A stretch of DNA of 33,923 nt from Thermoanaerobaculum aquaticum (GTDB taxonomy: Bacteria > Acidobacteriota > UBA4820): the NCBI GenBank assembly GCA_020722885.1, contig DYJZ01000011.1:1-33923 (forward strand), in the 5' to 3' direction. The notes under the pieces are model-generated. The model was not told where the DNA came from and did no database searches. It worked only from the letters and a program-made list of their open reading frames with translations. The translations under genes were made by a program, and so were the position numbers. How positions within the stretch are numbered: position 1 is the stretch's first letter; the number at the start of each line of letters is the position of its first letter. Of the stretch, positions 23,774 through 33,633 are shown one piece after another.

Positions 23774-26700
23774 ATGAAAAGAGTATTGTTTTCTGTTGTT
23801 TGTTTGTTTGTTTTTCTGGCTTCAGTTTACGGTGAGGAGGGATATGACCCTCTAATTCAAATAACCCACCAGTTTGCAAAACCAAATATGCTGATTGTCC
23901 TTGATGTTTCAGGTTCTATGGCGTGGAATATGTCAGGTTCAAATCACAATGTTGGTGTGGATTCCACTGGCTTTCCTTACTGGTCGCTTAGTAGAACCAC
24001 TGGCTCTCCCTGTCAAAGATATAAATTTCTTGCGACACTGGTTAATAAGGACCCGAGCAGAATGGTTATATTGAAAAACGCCCTCGGGAATTCTGTTTCA
24101 TATTACGAGATGAATTTTAACGCAGTTTCAGATGCTACCTGGATGAGTATCCCGTTAAATTCTGGATGGCAGTGGAAAGGTAAAGATGGAAGTGGTAGGC
24201 CTCAATGGCTTTACTGTTCAAATTCATCATCATCTCCAGCTTCAAGACCATTTACGGTAACAGAAAGTTGCCCGGGGTTGACTACTCATCCTCCCAAGGA
24301 CCTGATAGGTCAGACAAGGAACAGCGTTAACTGGGCACTTGTCATATACTCTGGTGACAGAGGGAATTGTAGTTCGGCATCCATTAAAACACAGTTTGAC
24401 CTTTCAGAAATGGGAGATGTTACAGTACTTGAAAATCTTCTTAAGCTTAAATCAGCTGGAGGGCTTGGGACAGGTGGTGCTACACCAACAAGGGGAGCAA
24501 TGACTTTTGCAAAGACCTATCTTAGAGCAGCCCTCGCTGGCTCAACGATTAACGATTTTGATGAGCCAAACACGAATGACAAGAATACATGGACTTTTAC
24601 TCAGGATTCAAAGTTTTTTGCCTGCGACAGGGCTTACGGAGCTATTCTTGTAACTGACGGACAATCCAACAATTGTAATCCAAGCAATAATGAATGGAGC
24701 AACTGCCCGACAAACTGGTCTTCATATCCTCCTGGAGCTATAAATCAATTGTATTTTGACCCGGCTTATTCTTTAACATACGGTGGGCTAGTTTATAAAC
24801 CAATAATCAAAACGTGGGTAATAGGTGTTAGTCCGGAGGTTAGCCGCTGTGAAATCAATTTTAATGCCTATATGGGAAGAACAGATGCAAACGCACCGGC
24901 AGGTGATGCAGGTTTTGATACTTCAAAAGACCTTGATAGACTTCCTCCAATGAATACTTATGTAGAAGGGGAAAATCAGCTCCACCCCGGCAGAATCCAC
25001 TATACAACTTTAATTTCTGGCCATGAGCAGGACAATTTTAATCCAGGTCTGGATTACGGGTATTTTGCTAGTGACGCAGAGGCCCTTGCGGATGCTTTTG
25101 CCGCAATTGTTGCTGGAGTTGCAACGGGAGATTACACAACTTCTTCACCAGTTGCAAGCCCTCTGTCAACTTCTACAAGCAATCAGGCTTTTCTTGCAAG
25201 CGCAGAATTTCCTTCCTGGAATGGGCATCTTTATTGTTTTGACACGACAGGTGATGTCGGGGTTCTTGTTTATGATGCAGGCGAAAAATTGGCGGCTCAG
25301 CCTTCAAGTGCAAGAAGAATCTACACCTGGGACACTTCAGGTCAGCTAATAGAAGTTACTGCGGACAACCTCAACCTTTTGAAGATCATTGCCACAAGTT
25401 TTAATCCTACTTTTGATTCTTCCACCCTGACGACACAGGTTATAGATTTTATTAGAGGAAACGATGGCAATGGCATTTCGAGGGAATGGAAGCTCGGTGG
25501 AATAATAAATTCAACTCCTACCATTGTCAACGCTCCAGAAATGTATAAGCAGAATACAGTGGATGTTAGTCACAATCAGTTTACCGCTTTATATTCCTCG
25601 AGGAAACCATTAATGTATGTAGGAGCGGACGACGGAATGCTTCACTGTTTCCTTATAACGGACGAATCTGAGGATGGAACAAAACCCTATTTTGGTGAAG
25701 GATATGAACTCTTTGCTATTCTTCCTCCTAATCTCCTTTCCAAACAGCCGACGCTATATTCCAATTTTGTTAACAACGGAATTGTAACCGGACAGGAAAA
25801 ACAGCCCAAAAACCATATTTATGGTATTGCCAACTCTCCGAGATACGGTGATGTTTATCTGGGTAATGGAGTGTGGAAGACAGTTCTTTTCCTTACTGAA
25901 GGACCCGGTGGGGAGATGCTCGCTGCTCTTGACATTACAGATCCATTGGGAAATCTTTTGAAGAGTCCACCTGAACCCCCCACATCCATCCTGTGGTACC
26001 ACACGCCTTTAACCTGTCCTTATTTGAGAAAGACATGGAGCATTCCAGCCCTCGCTTCTGTTAACAGTCAGGATTTAATTGGAATTATTGGAAGCGGTTA
26101 TGATGAGGCAAGTTCTACATCTCCAAAAGTTTTTGTTTTTGACGCAAAGAATGGAGCGTTACTGGACACGGAAAGCATTTCTGCGGCTGCAGGAACAACA
26201 TGGGTCAAAAATCAGTCTTTTGCTGATTCTCTTTTACTTCAGACGCAAATAGGTAAATACAGTCCTGACAACCTTGCAGATATTGGAATACAGGCTGATC
26301 TCCACGGCAGGTTGTGGTTTTACGATGTTACAAGCAAAACCATTCTTGGAAATATTGATGCCTCGGCAAAAGCAGGGTGTTCTCAGCCAATATACTATCC
26401 TCCAGCAGCCTCTGGTTACTATATTTCAGATTCCAAGAATTATGATATTTATGTTTTTGCCAGCGGGACACCTTATGAAAAGGATGTGGATGTTACAGGA
26501 CCCAATGTCGGGTTGACTTCAGGTTCTCCAAAACCATTTATGCCATCAATATATGTTGCAATTCAAAATCCCTGGCAAAAAAATCCACCCGCTTCTACAA
26601 AGGTAATCCAGATTCCGATTCAAGACCTGACATGGAAAGACAATGATGGAGTCGTCCATAATTTCGGGAGAAGAACACAGGTTACGAGTCCACCAATGAT

Positions 26701-27028
26701 GATTGTGCCGGAAACTTCAGCAGGGTCATCAAAACCCACTGCTCTTTTCTCCCTCTATGACCCTGACACTACTGACTGTGCAGGAACGAGTTATGTAATT
26801 GTTTTAACCATAGACATAAGTGAGACAGGAAATGCGACTGTAAGCCACAGCGGATACAGTGCAGGTTCAGGAGCGGCATCAGGATTTGCAATCATTGGAA
26901 GAAGCGTGGTAGTTGCAAAATCTGGAATCGGGGAAGGGAAAAGAGCTTCTGTGTCAAAGGTTCCAGGTGTGACACCAACCTGGAACACGGGTCAACCAGC
27001 ACCTGTAATGTGGCGTGAACTTCAATAA
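23774..27028 (+). CDS. pilY1: PilY1-like type IV pilus tip adhesin (vWA + beta-propeller)
   Basis: This 1084-residue exported protein has a signal peptide ('VLFSVVCLFVFLASVYG', to ~20). A von Willebrand A-type domain follows with a full metal site: Asp44-x-Ser46-x-Ser48 in 'LIVLDVSGSM', the 'TPTRGAM' Thr near 237-239, and Asp295 in 'AILVTDGQSNNC'. The C-terminal PilY beta-propeller begins near residue 600 with the family signature 'MYVGADDGMLHCF' and includes 'ANSPRYGDVYLGNGVWKTVLF' and 'AALDITDP'. PilY1 proteins sit at the pilus tip or cell surface and act in pilus extension, adhesion and surface sensing. Several Cys residues in the vWA part suggest disulfides. It is the last gene of the minor-pilin operon and is followed by a strong terminator. 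Confidence 0.92.
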   Translation: MKRVLFSVVCLFVFLASVYGEEGYDPLIQITHQFAKPNMLIVLDVSGSMAWNMSGSNHNVGVDSTGFPYWSLSRTTGSPCQRYKFLATLVNKDPSRMVILKNALGNSVSYYEMNFNAVSDATWMSIPLNSGWQWKGKDGSGRPQWLYCSNSSSSPASRPFTVTESCPGLTTHPPKDLIGQTRNSVNWALVIYSGDRGNCSSASIKTQFDLSEMGDVTVLENLLKLKSAGGLGTGGATPTRGAMTFAKTYLRAALAGSTINDFDEPNTNDKNTWTFTQDSKFFACDRAYGAILVTDGQSNNCNPSNNEWSNCPTNWSSYPPGAINQLYFDPAYSLTYGGLVYKPIIKTWVIGVSPEVSRCEINFNAYMGRTDANAPAGDAGFDTSKDLDRLPPMNTYVEGENQLHPGRIHYTTLISGHEQDNFNPGLDYGYFASDAEALADAFAAIVAGVATGDYTTSSPVASPLSTSTSNQAFLASAEFPSWNGHLYCFDTTGDVGVLVYDAGEKLAAQPSSARRIYTWDTSGQLIEVTADNLNLLKIIATSFNPTFDSSTLTTQVIDFIRGNDGNGISREWKLGGIINSTPTIVNAPEMYKQNTVDVSHNQFTALYSSRKPLMYVGADDGMLHCFLITDESEDGTKPYFGEGYELFAILPPNLLSKQPTLYSNFVNNGIVTGQEKQPKNHIYGIANSPRYGDVYLGNGVWKTVLFLTEGPGGEMLAALDITDPLGNLLKSPPEPPTSILWYHTPLTCPYLRKTWSIPALASVNSQDLIGIIGSGYDEASSTSPKVFVFDAKNGALLDTESISAAAGTTWVKNQSFADSLLLQTQIGKYSPDNLADIGIQADLHGRLWFYDVTSKTILGNIDASAKAGCSQPIYYPPAASGYYISDSKNYDIYVFASGTPYEKDVDVTGPNVGLTSGSPKPFMPSIYVAIQNPWQKNPPASTKVIQIPIQDLTWKDNDGVVHNFGRRTQVTSPPMMIVPETSAGSSKPTALFSLYDPDTTDCAGTSYVIVLTIDISETGNATVSHSGYSAGSGAASGFAIIGRSVVVAKSGIGEGKRASVSKVPGVTPTWNTGQPAPVMWRELQ

Positions 27029-27031
27029 AAA

Positions 27032-27056
27032 GGGGCGGGAACCCGCCCCTTTTTTT
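27032..27056 (+). terminator. strong intrinsic terminator after pilY1
   Basis: GGGGCGG (27032-27038) pairs with CCGCCCC (27043-27049) around a GAAC-type loop and is followed by TTTTTTT. It lies only ~40 bases before the giant secreted-protein gene, and no promoter is evident in that gap. Confidence 0.92.
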
Positions 27057-27091
27057 CTTTTAGAAATGATTTTTTTAAGAAGGAGGGCAGG

Positions 27092-30000
27092 ATGAAAAAT
27101 TTGATTAAAATTTGGGTTTTTCTTATTTTGTTTTTTACTCTTTCGTATGGGGTTTTTGGCAACCCGGTCATAAGCAATGTGCAGATTTCGAGGGTTTTTT
27201 CTGACACCGCACTCATAACCTGGGAAACCGATGTTGCTGCTACAAGCAGGGTAACTTATGGAAAAACCACTCCACCCAGCATCAATGAAGACATAAGCGA
27301 TATGACTTTAGAACATTCAGTATTGTTGACCGGTCTTGATTCCTGTTCAACTTACTATTTCGAGGTTACATCGAATGATGGCCAGGGCTCAACAACGGAC
27401 AACAACGGTGGCTCTTACTACACATTTAATACAGGAAATTCTGAACTAACTGCAACCTATTCGGCAAGTGATGTTCCACTTACAATTCCAATGAATGGTA
27501 CAGCCTCCTCAGTTATTTATGTTGGTGATAATATGACAATTGAAGATGTTGATGTTACCATAGGAGAACTCCTTAAAGATTTTGTCTGGACAATCAGAGT
27601 TTATCTGATTGCTCCGGATAACACAAAAATTCTTCTGGCAAAGGATCAGGGAGAGGATATTAGCACTGAGAACCCCAACTTTGAGGGACTTACCTTTGAT
27701 GATGATGCATTTTATTATATGCAGGATGCCACCATTCATCCCCCCTACACGGGAAGGTTTAAACCACTTGTGAGCCTCAGTCATTTCTACGGAAAAAACG
27801 CCCAGGGTAACTGGACACTGGAAATAACAAATATTGATACTTCAAGAACAGCGACATTGAATTCCTGGAGTATTAAATTTCATTATGGATATGAGTACTG
27901 TTCTGCCCATTCCAGAATAGAATCATATCAAGTAACAGATGCCTGTACGGGAACAGGAAATGGAAATAACGACGGAGTAATCGATGCTGGAGAGTCAATC
28001 CAATTGGGGATAACGCTATATAATGATGGAAATGTAAACCTCACCTCAGTATCTGGAACTCTTACTACATCAACATCAGGAGTGACTGTTGTAAACGGAA
28101 GTTCCAGTTTCCCGAATATAGCAAAAAGGGCACAGGGCACTTCTAATTCAAATTTCAGTTTTAATGTTGATATAAGCAAGGTGTGCTCAGACACGATAAG
28201 CTTTAACCTTCATATTACTTCAAGTGAAAAGCCTTCAGGATGGGATGTTCCATTAACTCTGAAAATAGGTAATGAGCCTTCTGAGGATATAGTTTTGATA
28301 GATGAAGACCTTGCTTTCGGGATGCCAACAACCTGGACTATCATTGATGGTGGGGATAATGATAGTGCTCCCGAGGCAGTGTGGACCTGGACAGACCAGA
28401 ACCCCTGTTCGGGAGAATTATATACAACTCGTGATATTTCTCCTCCTGTAAGTGAGCCATTTATGATAGTTGACAGTGATTGTGCTGGAGAGTATGCGAC
28501 TCAGGATGAACAACTAATATTACCACAACTTGATTTTTCTAATGCAGGTTCGGCTTATCTTGAATTTGATCACCATTTTTATTCTAACGATCAACAGGAG
28601 GTGTGCTATGTTGATATAAAATCCTCTCTAACAAGTAATGAATGGTTGAACTTGTGGAACCTGAGTTTACCCCCATTAGAGTCAGCAGGAGGACACATTG
28701 TCATAAATATTACTGATTATGCAGCGGGGGCAAATAATGTCCAGATAAGATTTCGTTATGTCGACCCCGCCTGGGGTTGGTGGTGGGTAGTAGACAACAT
28801 CAAAGTTCATTACACGCCTTCTTACTACTGCAATATGAACAGGTGTTGCCCTACTATGACAACACCGGTTATTACAAATATTACCGATGATAACCTTTGT
28901 AGCCAGACAGGAATAACAATAACCTTTACCTCTTCTTCTCCTGCAACAAGGCACGATCTGTATGTTGATGGCACTCTTGCACAAAGCAATGTTACAAGCC
29001 CGATAAGTTACAATCCTGGGGATAAAAATAGTCACAGCTACAAAATAGGAGCAATAAATTATTATGAAGATTGCTACATAGAATCCTCACCTTCAACTTT
29101 TACAGACGAAGATAGAACTCCCGGAACTCCTTCTGCCCCGACCGTTACAGATGTAACTCCCTGTTCAACAAATGGGGTTCAGATAAGCTGGGGAGCTGTT
29201 TTGCAGGCGACCTATTACGACCTTCTTGTAGATGATACAATTCTGGTAAATAATGTAACCAGCCCACATACCTATGAGCCAGGTGACAATAACTCTCACA
29301 ATTACAAAATAAGAGGGAGAAATGATGATTGCACAGGGGGATGGTCTGTTGCAACATCTGGAACCGATTTAGATCAAACACCAGCAACTCCATCAACTGC
29401 TCCCACCGTTACCGATAAAGATGCCTGCCAGACAAATGGTGTAAATATAACCTGGTCTTCTGTAAATGGAGCGAATGCTTACGATTTAAGAGTTGATGGA
29501 ACAACTGTAATTGAAAATGTAACTTCTCCATACACCTACACTTCAGGTGACAACAACCAGCACTCATATGAAATAAGGGGAAAATATGTAAATAGTAGCC
29601 CATCTTACACCTGTTACGGCGGGTGGTCTCCTTCACAGAACGGAACAGATATAAACGATACGCCTGGGGCTCCATCGATTACAGCTATAACAGACAACGA
29701 TGCCTGTGCGACAAGCGGGGTTACGATAACTTTTACCGCAGGAAATGGAGCAACTTCCCACGATTTATACAAAGATGGAAGCATTGCGGTAAGCAATTTT
29801 ACTTCAGGCTCAACATATCAGCCAGCAGATAACGCTTCACACAACTATGTAATAAGAGCAAAGAAAAACACCTGCTACAATGATTCAACAGGAGTTGCTG
29901 GAACTGATGTAAACGATACTCCAGGACAGCCTGTAATAACTGGCATTGTGGATGTCAGTGCATGTGCTACAAGCGGGATTCAAATTAATTACACTTCAGG

Positions 30001-32956
30001 TTCAGGAGCGACATCACACGATTTGTACAGAGATGGGTCAATTGTTGTAACCAATTATGTTTCAGGTGCTACATATCAGCCAGGAGACAACAATTCACAC
30101 AATTATGTTATAAGGGCGAAGAAAAACACCTGTTACATTGATTCGACACAGGTTGCTGGAACTGATGGTAACGACACACCCGGAACGCCCACAATTTCTT
30201 CGATAACAGATTTAAATAATTGTGCTTCTTCTGGTGTATCAATAACGTGGGGAGCTGTAAGTGGAGCAACTGCATATGACTTATATGTTGACGAATCTAT
30301 TTTGATTAGCAATGTGACGAGTCCATACACTTATGTTCCTTCAGATGGAAACAATCATTATTACCAAGTAAGGGGGAAGAATTCCTTCTGTATAGGTGCT
30401 TGGTCGGCTTCTGCCATGCCTTCATATACAAATGAAGGCGGAAGCGGGAATCGTACCTCACTTATAACTGTAACCTCAGATATTGTAAATGGGAATGCGA
30501 ACCAACTTGTAGATGGGAACAATACAAGCAGTGGTATATATTTTAATCCTGTTTCAGTTGTGGGGAGATATGTTAGTTTTGATTTTGGGAGTGGAGCGTC
30601 AAGAGTAATCACAGAAGCGAAATATTATCAGGGCACTTCCCATACGCACGGGACATGGAAATGGCAGGGTTCGAATGATGGTAGTAGTTGGACAGATATA
30701 GGAGGGGAATTCACACTTGGAGGGAGCACGATACAAACGATAACAGTATTATCTGGTAATGCGAATGAGTATAGGTATTATCGAATACTTGGTGTTTCAG
30801 GAACTGCAAGTGCAGCACCTTGGATTTACGAATTTGAATTTAAAATTAGCGGCTTAGCAGTTGGTAGGGATATTAATTACACCCCATCTGCGATAACTAT
30901 TGGAAATATAGTTGATGAGGATCCATGTCAAACGAGTGGTATTAGAATATATTTCACAGGTGGAGAAGGAGCGGATAATTTTGTGCTTGTGGATAACTCT
31001 GTGGAAGTTGATCAAAATTATACTAGTGGAAAGTTGTACAATCCTGGAGACAATGCTTCGCATACATATGTGATAAGGGCGAAGAAAAACACCTGTTACA
31101 ATGATTCAACAGGAGTTGCTGGAACTGATGTAAACGATACTCCAGGACAGCCTGTAATAACTGGCATTGTGGATGTCAGTGCATGTGCTACAAGCGGGAT
31201 TCAAATTAATTACACTTCAGGTTCAGGAGCGACATCACACGATTTGTACAGAGATGGGTCAATTGTTGTAACCAATTATGTTTCAGGTGCTACATATCAG
31301 CCAGGAGACAACAATTCACACAATTATGTTATAAGGGCGAAGAAAAACACCTGTTACATTGATTCGACACAGGTTGCTGGAACTGATGGTAACGACACAC
31401 CCGGAACGCCCACAATTTCTTCGATAACAGATTTAAATAATTGTGCTTCTTCTGGTGTATCAATAACGTGGGGAGCTGTAAGTGGAGCAACTGCATATGA
31501 CTTATATGTTGACGAATCTATTTTGATTAGCAATGTGACGAGTCCATACACTTATGTTCCTTCAGATGGAAACAATCATTATTACCAAGTAAGGGGGAAG
31601 AATTCCTTCTGTATAGGTGCTTGGTCGGCTTCTGCCATGCCTTCATATACAAATGAAGGCGGAAGCGGGAATCGTACCTCACTTATAACTGTAACCTCAG
31701 ATATTGTAAATGGGAATGCGAACCAACTTGTAGATGGGAACAATACAAGCAGTGGTATATATTTTAATCCTGTTTCAGTTGTGGGGAGATATGTTAGTTT
31801 TGATTTTGGGAGTGGAGCGTCAAGAGTAATCACAGAAGCGAAATATTATCAGGGCACTTCCCATACGCACGGGACATGGAAATGGCAGGGTTCGAATGAT
31901 GGTAGTAGTTGGACAGATATAGGAGGGGAATTCACACTTGGAGGGAGCACGATACAAACGATAACAGTATTATCTGGTAATGCGAATGAGTATAGGTATT
32001 ATCGAATACTTGGTGTTTCAGGAACTGCAAGTGCAGCACCTTGGATTTACGAATTTGAATTTAAAATTAGCGGCTTAGCAGTTGGTAGGGATATTAATTA
32101 CACCCCATCTGCGATAACTATTGGAAATATAGTTGATGAGGATCCATGTCAAACGAGTGGTATTAGAATATATTTCACAGGTGGAGAAGGAGCGGATAAT
32201 TTTGTGCTTGTGGATAACTCTGTGGAAGTTGATCAAAATTATACTAGTGGAAAGTTGTACAATCCTGGAGACAATGCTTCGCATACATATGTGATAAGGG
32301 CGAAGAAAAACACCTGTTACACCGATTCTGAAGGATATGCCGGAACCGACATTAACAACACTCCTTCTCCAATTTCCCTTACTGCTTCTGATAACGGTAG
32401 CGGGTGCGGAATTCTGGTTTCATTCAGCGGTGGGTCAGGGGCAACGCAATTTGACCTTTATGTTGATGGAGTGTTAAAAGCAACCAGTATCACTTCAGGA
32501 TATGTCTATGAACCTGCAGACAGTAATTCTCATAACTATGTGGTAAGGGGAATCAACGGTTCATGCTATACAGATTCGAACACATCATCAGCTTCTGACC
32601 CGGGGTGCGGTGTCCCGCCTGGAGAAGTTGGTAACGGAGCAAATTTCACATGGACTGCAAATCAGACATCACAAACTTTCAGCTGGAACAGTGATCCCGT
32701 TGCTGATGGATACAGGGTTTACAGGGGAGTTAAAGCAGAGCTTGGTAACCTTTGCGATGCCAGTACCGATTTTTGCATGAGGTACGAAGGGACGAATACA
32801 AATCTGGATGTCACATCTGATTCCCCTGCGACAATTGATTCAGCTAACAGAGTAGTTTATTATCTAATAGTTGCCTACAACGGAGCAGGGGAAGGAACAT
32901 CTGGAAATGCTACCTGCGGAACAAGACAGATTAACTCAACAGGAAACTGCCCCTAA
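27092..32956 (+). CDS. giant secreted modular protein (Fn3-like, P-domain, discoidin domains)
   Basis: This 1954-residue protein has a signal peptide (to ~23). The order of modules is as follows. An Fn3-like domain lies at ~25-115 ('ALITWETDVAATSRVTYG'). A proprotein-convertase-type P domain is at ~125-270 ('DVDVTIGE...DFVWTIRVYLIAPD', 'NAQGNWTLEITN'). A domain with 'NNDGVIDAGESIQLGITLYNDG' is at ~290-390, and a jelly-roll-like domain 'LEFDHHFYSN' at ~400-575. About ten Fn3-like repeats of ~88 residues follow from ~590. Each has a Cys near the start (as in 'ACATSGI') and one near the end (as in 'KKNTCYIDS'), suggesting a disulfide. Two identical discoidin (F5/8 type C)-like domains lie at ~1120-1256 and ~1527-1663. 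A last Fn3 domain ends the protein. No catalytic site or sorting tail was recognised. AAGGAGGG precedes the ATG. Location after pilY1 suggests a surface adhesin or binding protein. Confidence 0.9.
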   Translation: MKNLIKIWVFLILFFTLSYGVFGNPVISNVQISRVFSDTALITWETDVAATSRVTYGKTTPPSINEDISDMTLEHSVLLTGLDSCSTYYFEVTSNDGQGSTTDNNGGSYYTFNTGNSELTATYSASDVPLTIPMNGTASSVIYVGDNMTIEDVDVTIGELLKDFVWTIRVYLIAPDNTKILLAKDQGEDISTENPNFEGLTFDDDAFYYMQDATIHPPYTGRFKPLVSLSHFYGKNAQGNWTLEITNIDTSRTATLNSWSIKFHYGYEYCSAHSRIESYQVTDACTGTGNGNNDGVIDAGESIQLGITLYNDGNVNLTSVSGTLTTSTSGVTVVNGSSSFPNIAKRAQGTSNSNFSFNVDISKVCSDTISFNLHITSSEKPSGWDVPLTLKIGNEPSEDIVLIDEDLAFGMPTTWTIIDGGDNDSAPEAVWTWTDQNPCSGELYTTRDISPPVSEPFMIVDSDCAGEYATQDEQLILPQLDFSNAGSAYLEFDHHFYSNDQQEVCYVDIKSSLTSNEWLNLWNLSLPPLESAGGHIVINITDYAAGANNVQIRFRYVDPAWGWWWVVDNIKVHYTPSYYCNMNRCCPTMTTPVITNITDDNLCSQTGITITFTSSSPATRHDLYVDGTLAQSNVTSPISYNPGDKNSHSYKIGAINYYEDCYIESSPSTFTDEDRTPGTPSAPTVTDVTPCSTNGVQISWGAVLQATYYDLLVDDTILVNNVTSPHTYEPGDNNSHNYKIRGRNDDCTGGWSVATSGTDLDQTPATPSTAPTVTDKDACQTNGVNITWSSVNGANAYDLRVDGTTVIENVTSPYTYTSGDNNQHSYEIRGKYVNSSPSYTCYGGWSPSQNGTDINDTPGAPSITAITDNDACATSGVTITFTAGNGATSHDLYKDGSIAVSNFTSGSTYQPADNASHNYVIRAKKNTCYNDSTGVAGTDVNDTPGQPVITGIVDVSACATSGIQINYTSGSGATSHDLYRDGSIVVTNYVSGATYQPGDNNSHNYVIRAKKNTCYIDSTQVAGTDGNDTPGTPTISSITDLNNCASSGVSITWGAVSGATAYDLYVDESILISNVTSPYTYVPSDGNNHYYQVRGKNSFCIGAWSASAMPSYTNEGGSGNRTSLITVTSDIVNGNANQLVDGNNTSSGIYFNPVSVVGRYVSFDFGSGASRVITEAKYYQGTSHTHGTWKWQGSNDGSSWTDIGGEFTLGGSTIQTITVLSGNANEYRYYRILGVSGTASAAPWIYEFEFKISGLAVGRDINYTPSAITIGNIVDEDPCQTSGIRIYFTGGEGADNFVLVDNSVEVDQNYTSGKLYNPGDNASHTYVIRAKKNTCYNDSTGVAGTDVNDTPGQPVITGIVDVSACATSGIQINYTSGSGATSHDLYRDGSIVVTNYVSGATYQPGDNNSHNYVIRAKKNTCYIDSTQVAGTDGNDTPGTPTISSITDLNNCASSGVSITWGAVSGATAYDLYVDESILISNVTSPYTYVPSDGNNHYYQVRGKNSFCIGAWSASAMPSYTNEGGSGNRTSLITVTSDIVNGNANQLVDGNNTSSGIYFNPVSVVGRYVSFDFGSGASRVITEAKYYQGTSHTHGTWKWQGSNDGSSWTDIGGEFTLGGSTIQTITVLSGNANEYRYYRILGVSGTASAAPWIYEFEFKISGLAVGRDINYTPSAITIGNIVDEDPCQTSGIRIYFTGGEGADNFVLVDNSVEVDQNYTSGKLYNPGDNASHTYVIRAKKNTCYTDSEGYAGTDINNTPSPISLTASDNGSGCGILVSFSGGSGATQFDLYVDGVLKATSITSGYVYEPADSNSHNYVVRGINGSCYTDSNTSSASDPGCGVPPGEVGNGANFTWTANQTSQTFSWNSDPVADGYRVYRGVKAELGNLCDASTDFCMRYEGTNTNLDVTSDSPATIDSANRVVYYLIVAYNGAGEGTSGNATCGTRQINSTGNCP
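29876..32321 (+). repeat. 1221-bp in-frame tandem duplication inside the giant protein gene
   Basis: Bases 29876-31100 recur at 31097-32321 with a period of 1221 bp (407 codons). I found no difference in the stretches compared, and the encoded residues are identical. Each unit carries two Fn3-like repeats, one discoidin-like domain and a third Fn3-like repeat. Similarity breaks off at 29875 (C versus T) on the left and at 32322 on the right. Confidence 0.93.
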
Positions 32957-32983
32957 AGTTTTTTGCATATAAGAGAAATGAAA

Positions 32984-33008
32984 GGGGCTGAGAACCAGCC
33001 CCTTTTTT
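32984..33008. terminator. intrinsic terminator between convergent genes
   Basis: GGGGCTG (32984-32990) pairs with CAGCCCC (32996-33002) around AGAAC. AAA and TTT flanks lengthen the stem, and a T run follows (33003-33008). It ends the giant-protein transcript. A T-rich stretch also follows the stem on the minus strand, so it may serve the convergent zinc-ribbon gene too. Confidence 0.88.
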
Positions 33009-33633
33009 ATTTTTTTGGTTTGAGCCCGAACAACGACCCAAGCCCTCCCTTTTTTTTCTTTAACTCAATAAGTTCTATATCGCAGTCTTTGCACATAAAA
33101 TGGTCTGCTCCTCCAACAACAAAAGGCTTGTTGACTGCGCAATCTTTGCAGAAATATTTTCTGCATTTCGGACAGAACCATTTGGATGAAACAGATGGGT
33201 GATAAACGCAATGGTCTTCATCTCCATATTTTTCTCTGTCTTTTAATACTTTTTGGGCAAAAAGGGGATCCATGGCAGGAATCGCTTTCATTGGAAGCCA
33301 GTTACCAACTCCTTCAACCATAGCTTCGTCTTCCATGGTTATTTTATCTTCCAGAATAAACTCAAGAATTTGGGCAAGATTGAATGGGCCTTGAGGAACG
33401 ATGGTTCCTGTGGATTTGAGTCTTACTCTCCAGATAGATGGATCGTCTTTTTTTTCTGGCGGAGGTGAAGAAACATTTGTGTTTTGAGAAGCAGGAATTG
33501 CTCTTCCGTCAGGAAAAACCACAAGCTTATTGTTGCACCTCTTACAGGTTCCCCTGCTTCCATCTGGATTTAATTTTTCTGCTTCAAGCTGGAATCTGTT
33601 TCCACAGAAAGGACAGGTAAAATTTATTATCAT
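33007..33633 (-). CDS. zinc-ribbon / GYF-domain / treble-clef Cys-rich protein
   Basis: This 208-residue protein of unknown function has three parts. Residues 1-40 form an MJ0042-type zinc ribbon (Cys7, Cys10, Cys30, Cys33; 'INFTCPFCGNRF', 'TCKRCNNKLVVFPDG'). Residues ~66-118 resemble a bacterial GYF_2 (DUF4339) domain ('QGPFNLAQILEFI', 'VEGVGNWLPMKAI'). Residues 142-184 hold a second Cys/His cluster (Cys142, His145, Cys154, Cys157, Cys162, Cys165, Cys181, Cys184), B-box-like. A Lys-rich tail ends it. No signal peptide or membrane segment is seen. The ATG at 33633 is chosen over an upstream in-frame ATG at 33675 because GGGGAG lies 5 bases before it. MJ0042-type fingers occur in motility and envelope proteins of some bacteria, but no role can be assigned here. 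Confidence 0.82.
   Translation of the reverse strand: MIINFTCPFCGNRFQLEAEKLNPDGSRGTCKRCNNKLVVFPDGRAIPASQNTNVSSPPPEKKDDPSIWRVRLKSTGTIVPQGPFNLAQILEFILEDKITMEDEAMVEGVGNWLPMKAIPAMDPLFAQKVLKDREKYGDEDHCVYHPSVSSKWFCPKCRKYFCKDCAVNKPFVVGGADHFMCKDCDIELIELKKKKGGLGSLFGLKPKK

Noticed and set aside
30133-31833. Pairs of identical minus-strand open frames (about 60-83 codons)
   Set aside because: They are identical only because the plus-strand coding region is duplicated; no minus-strand signals.
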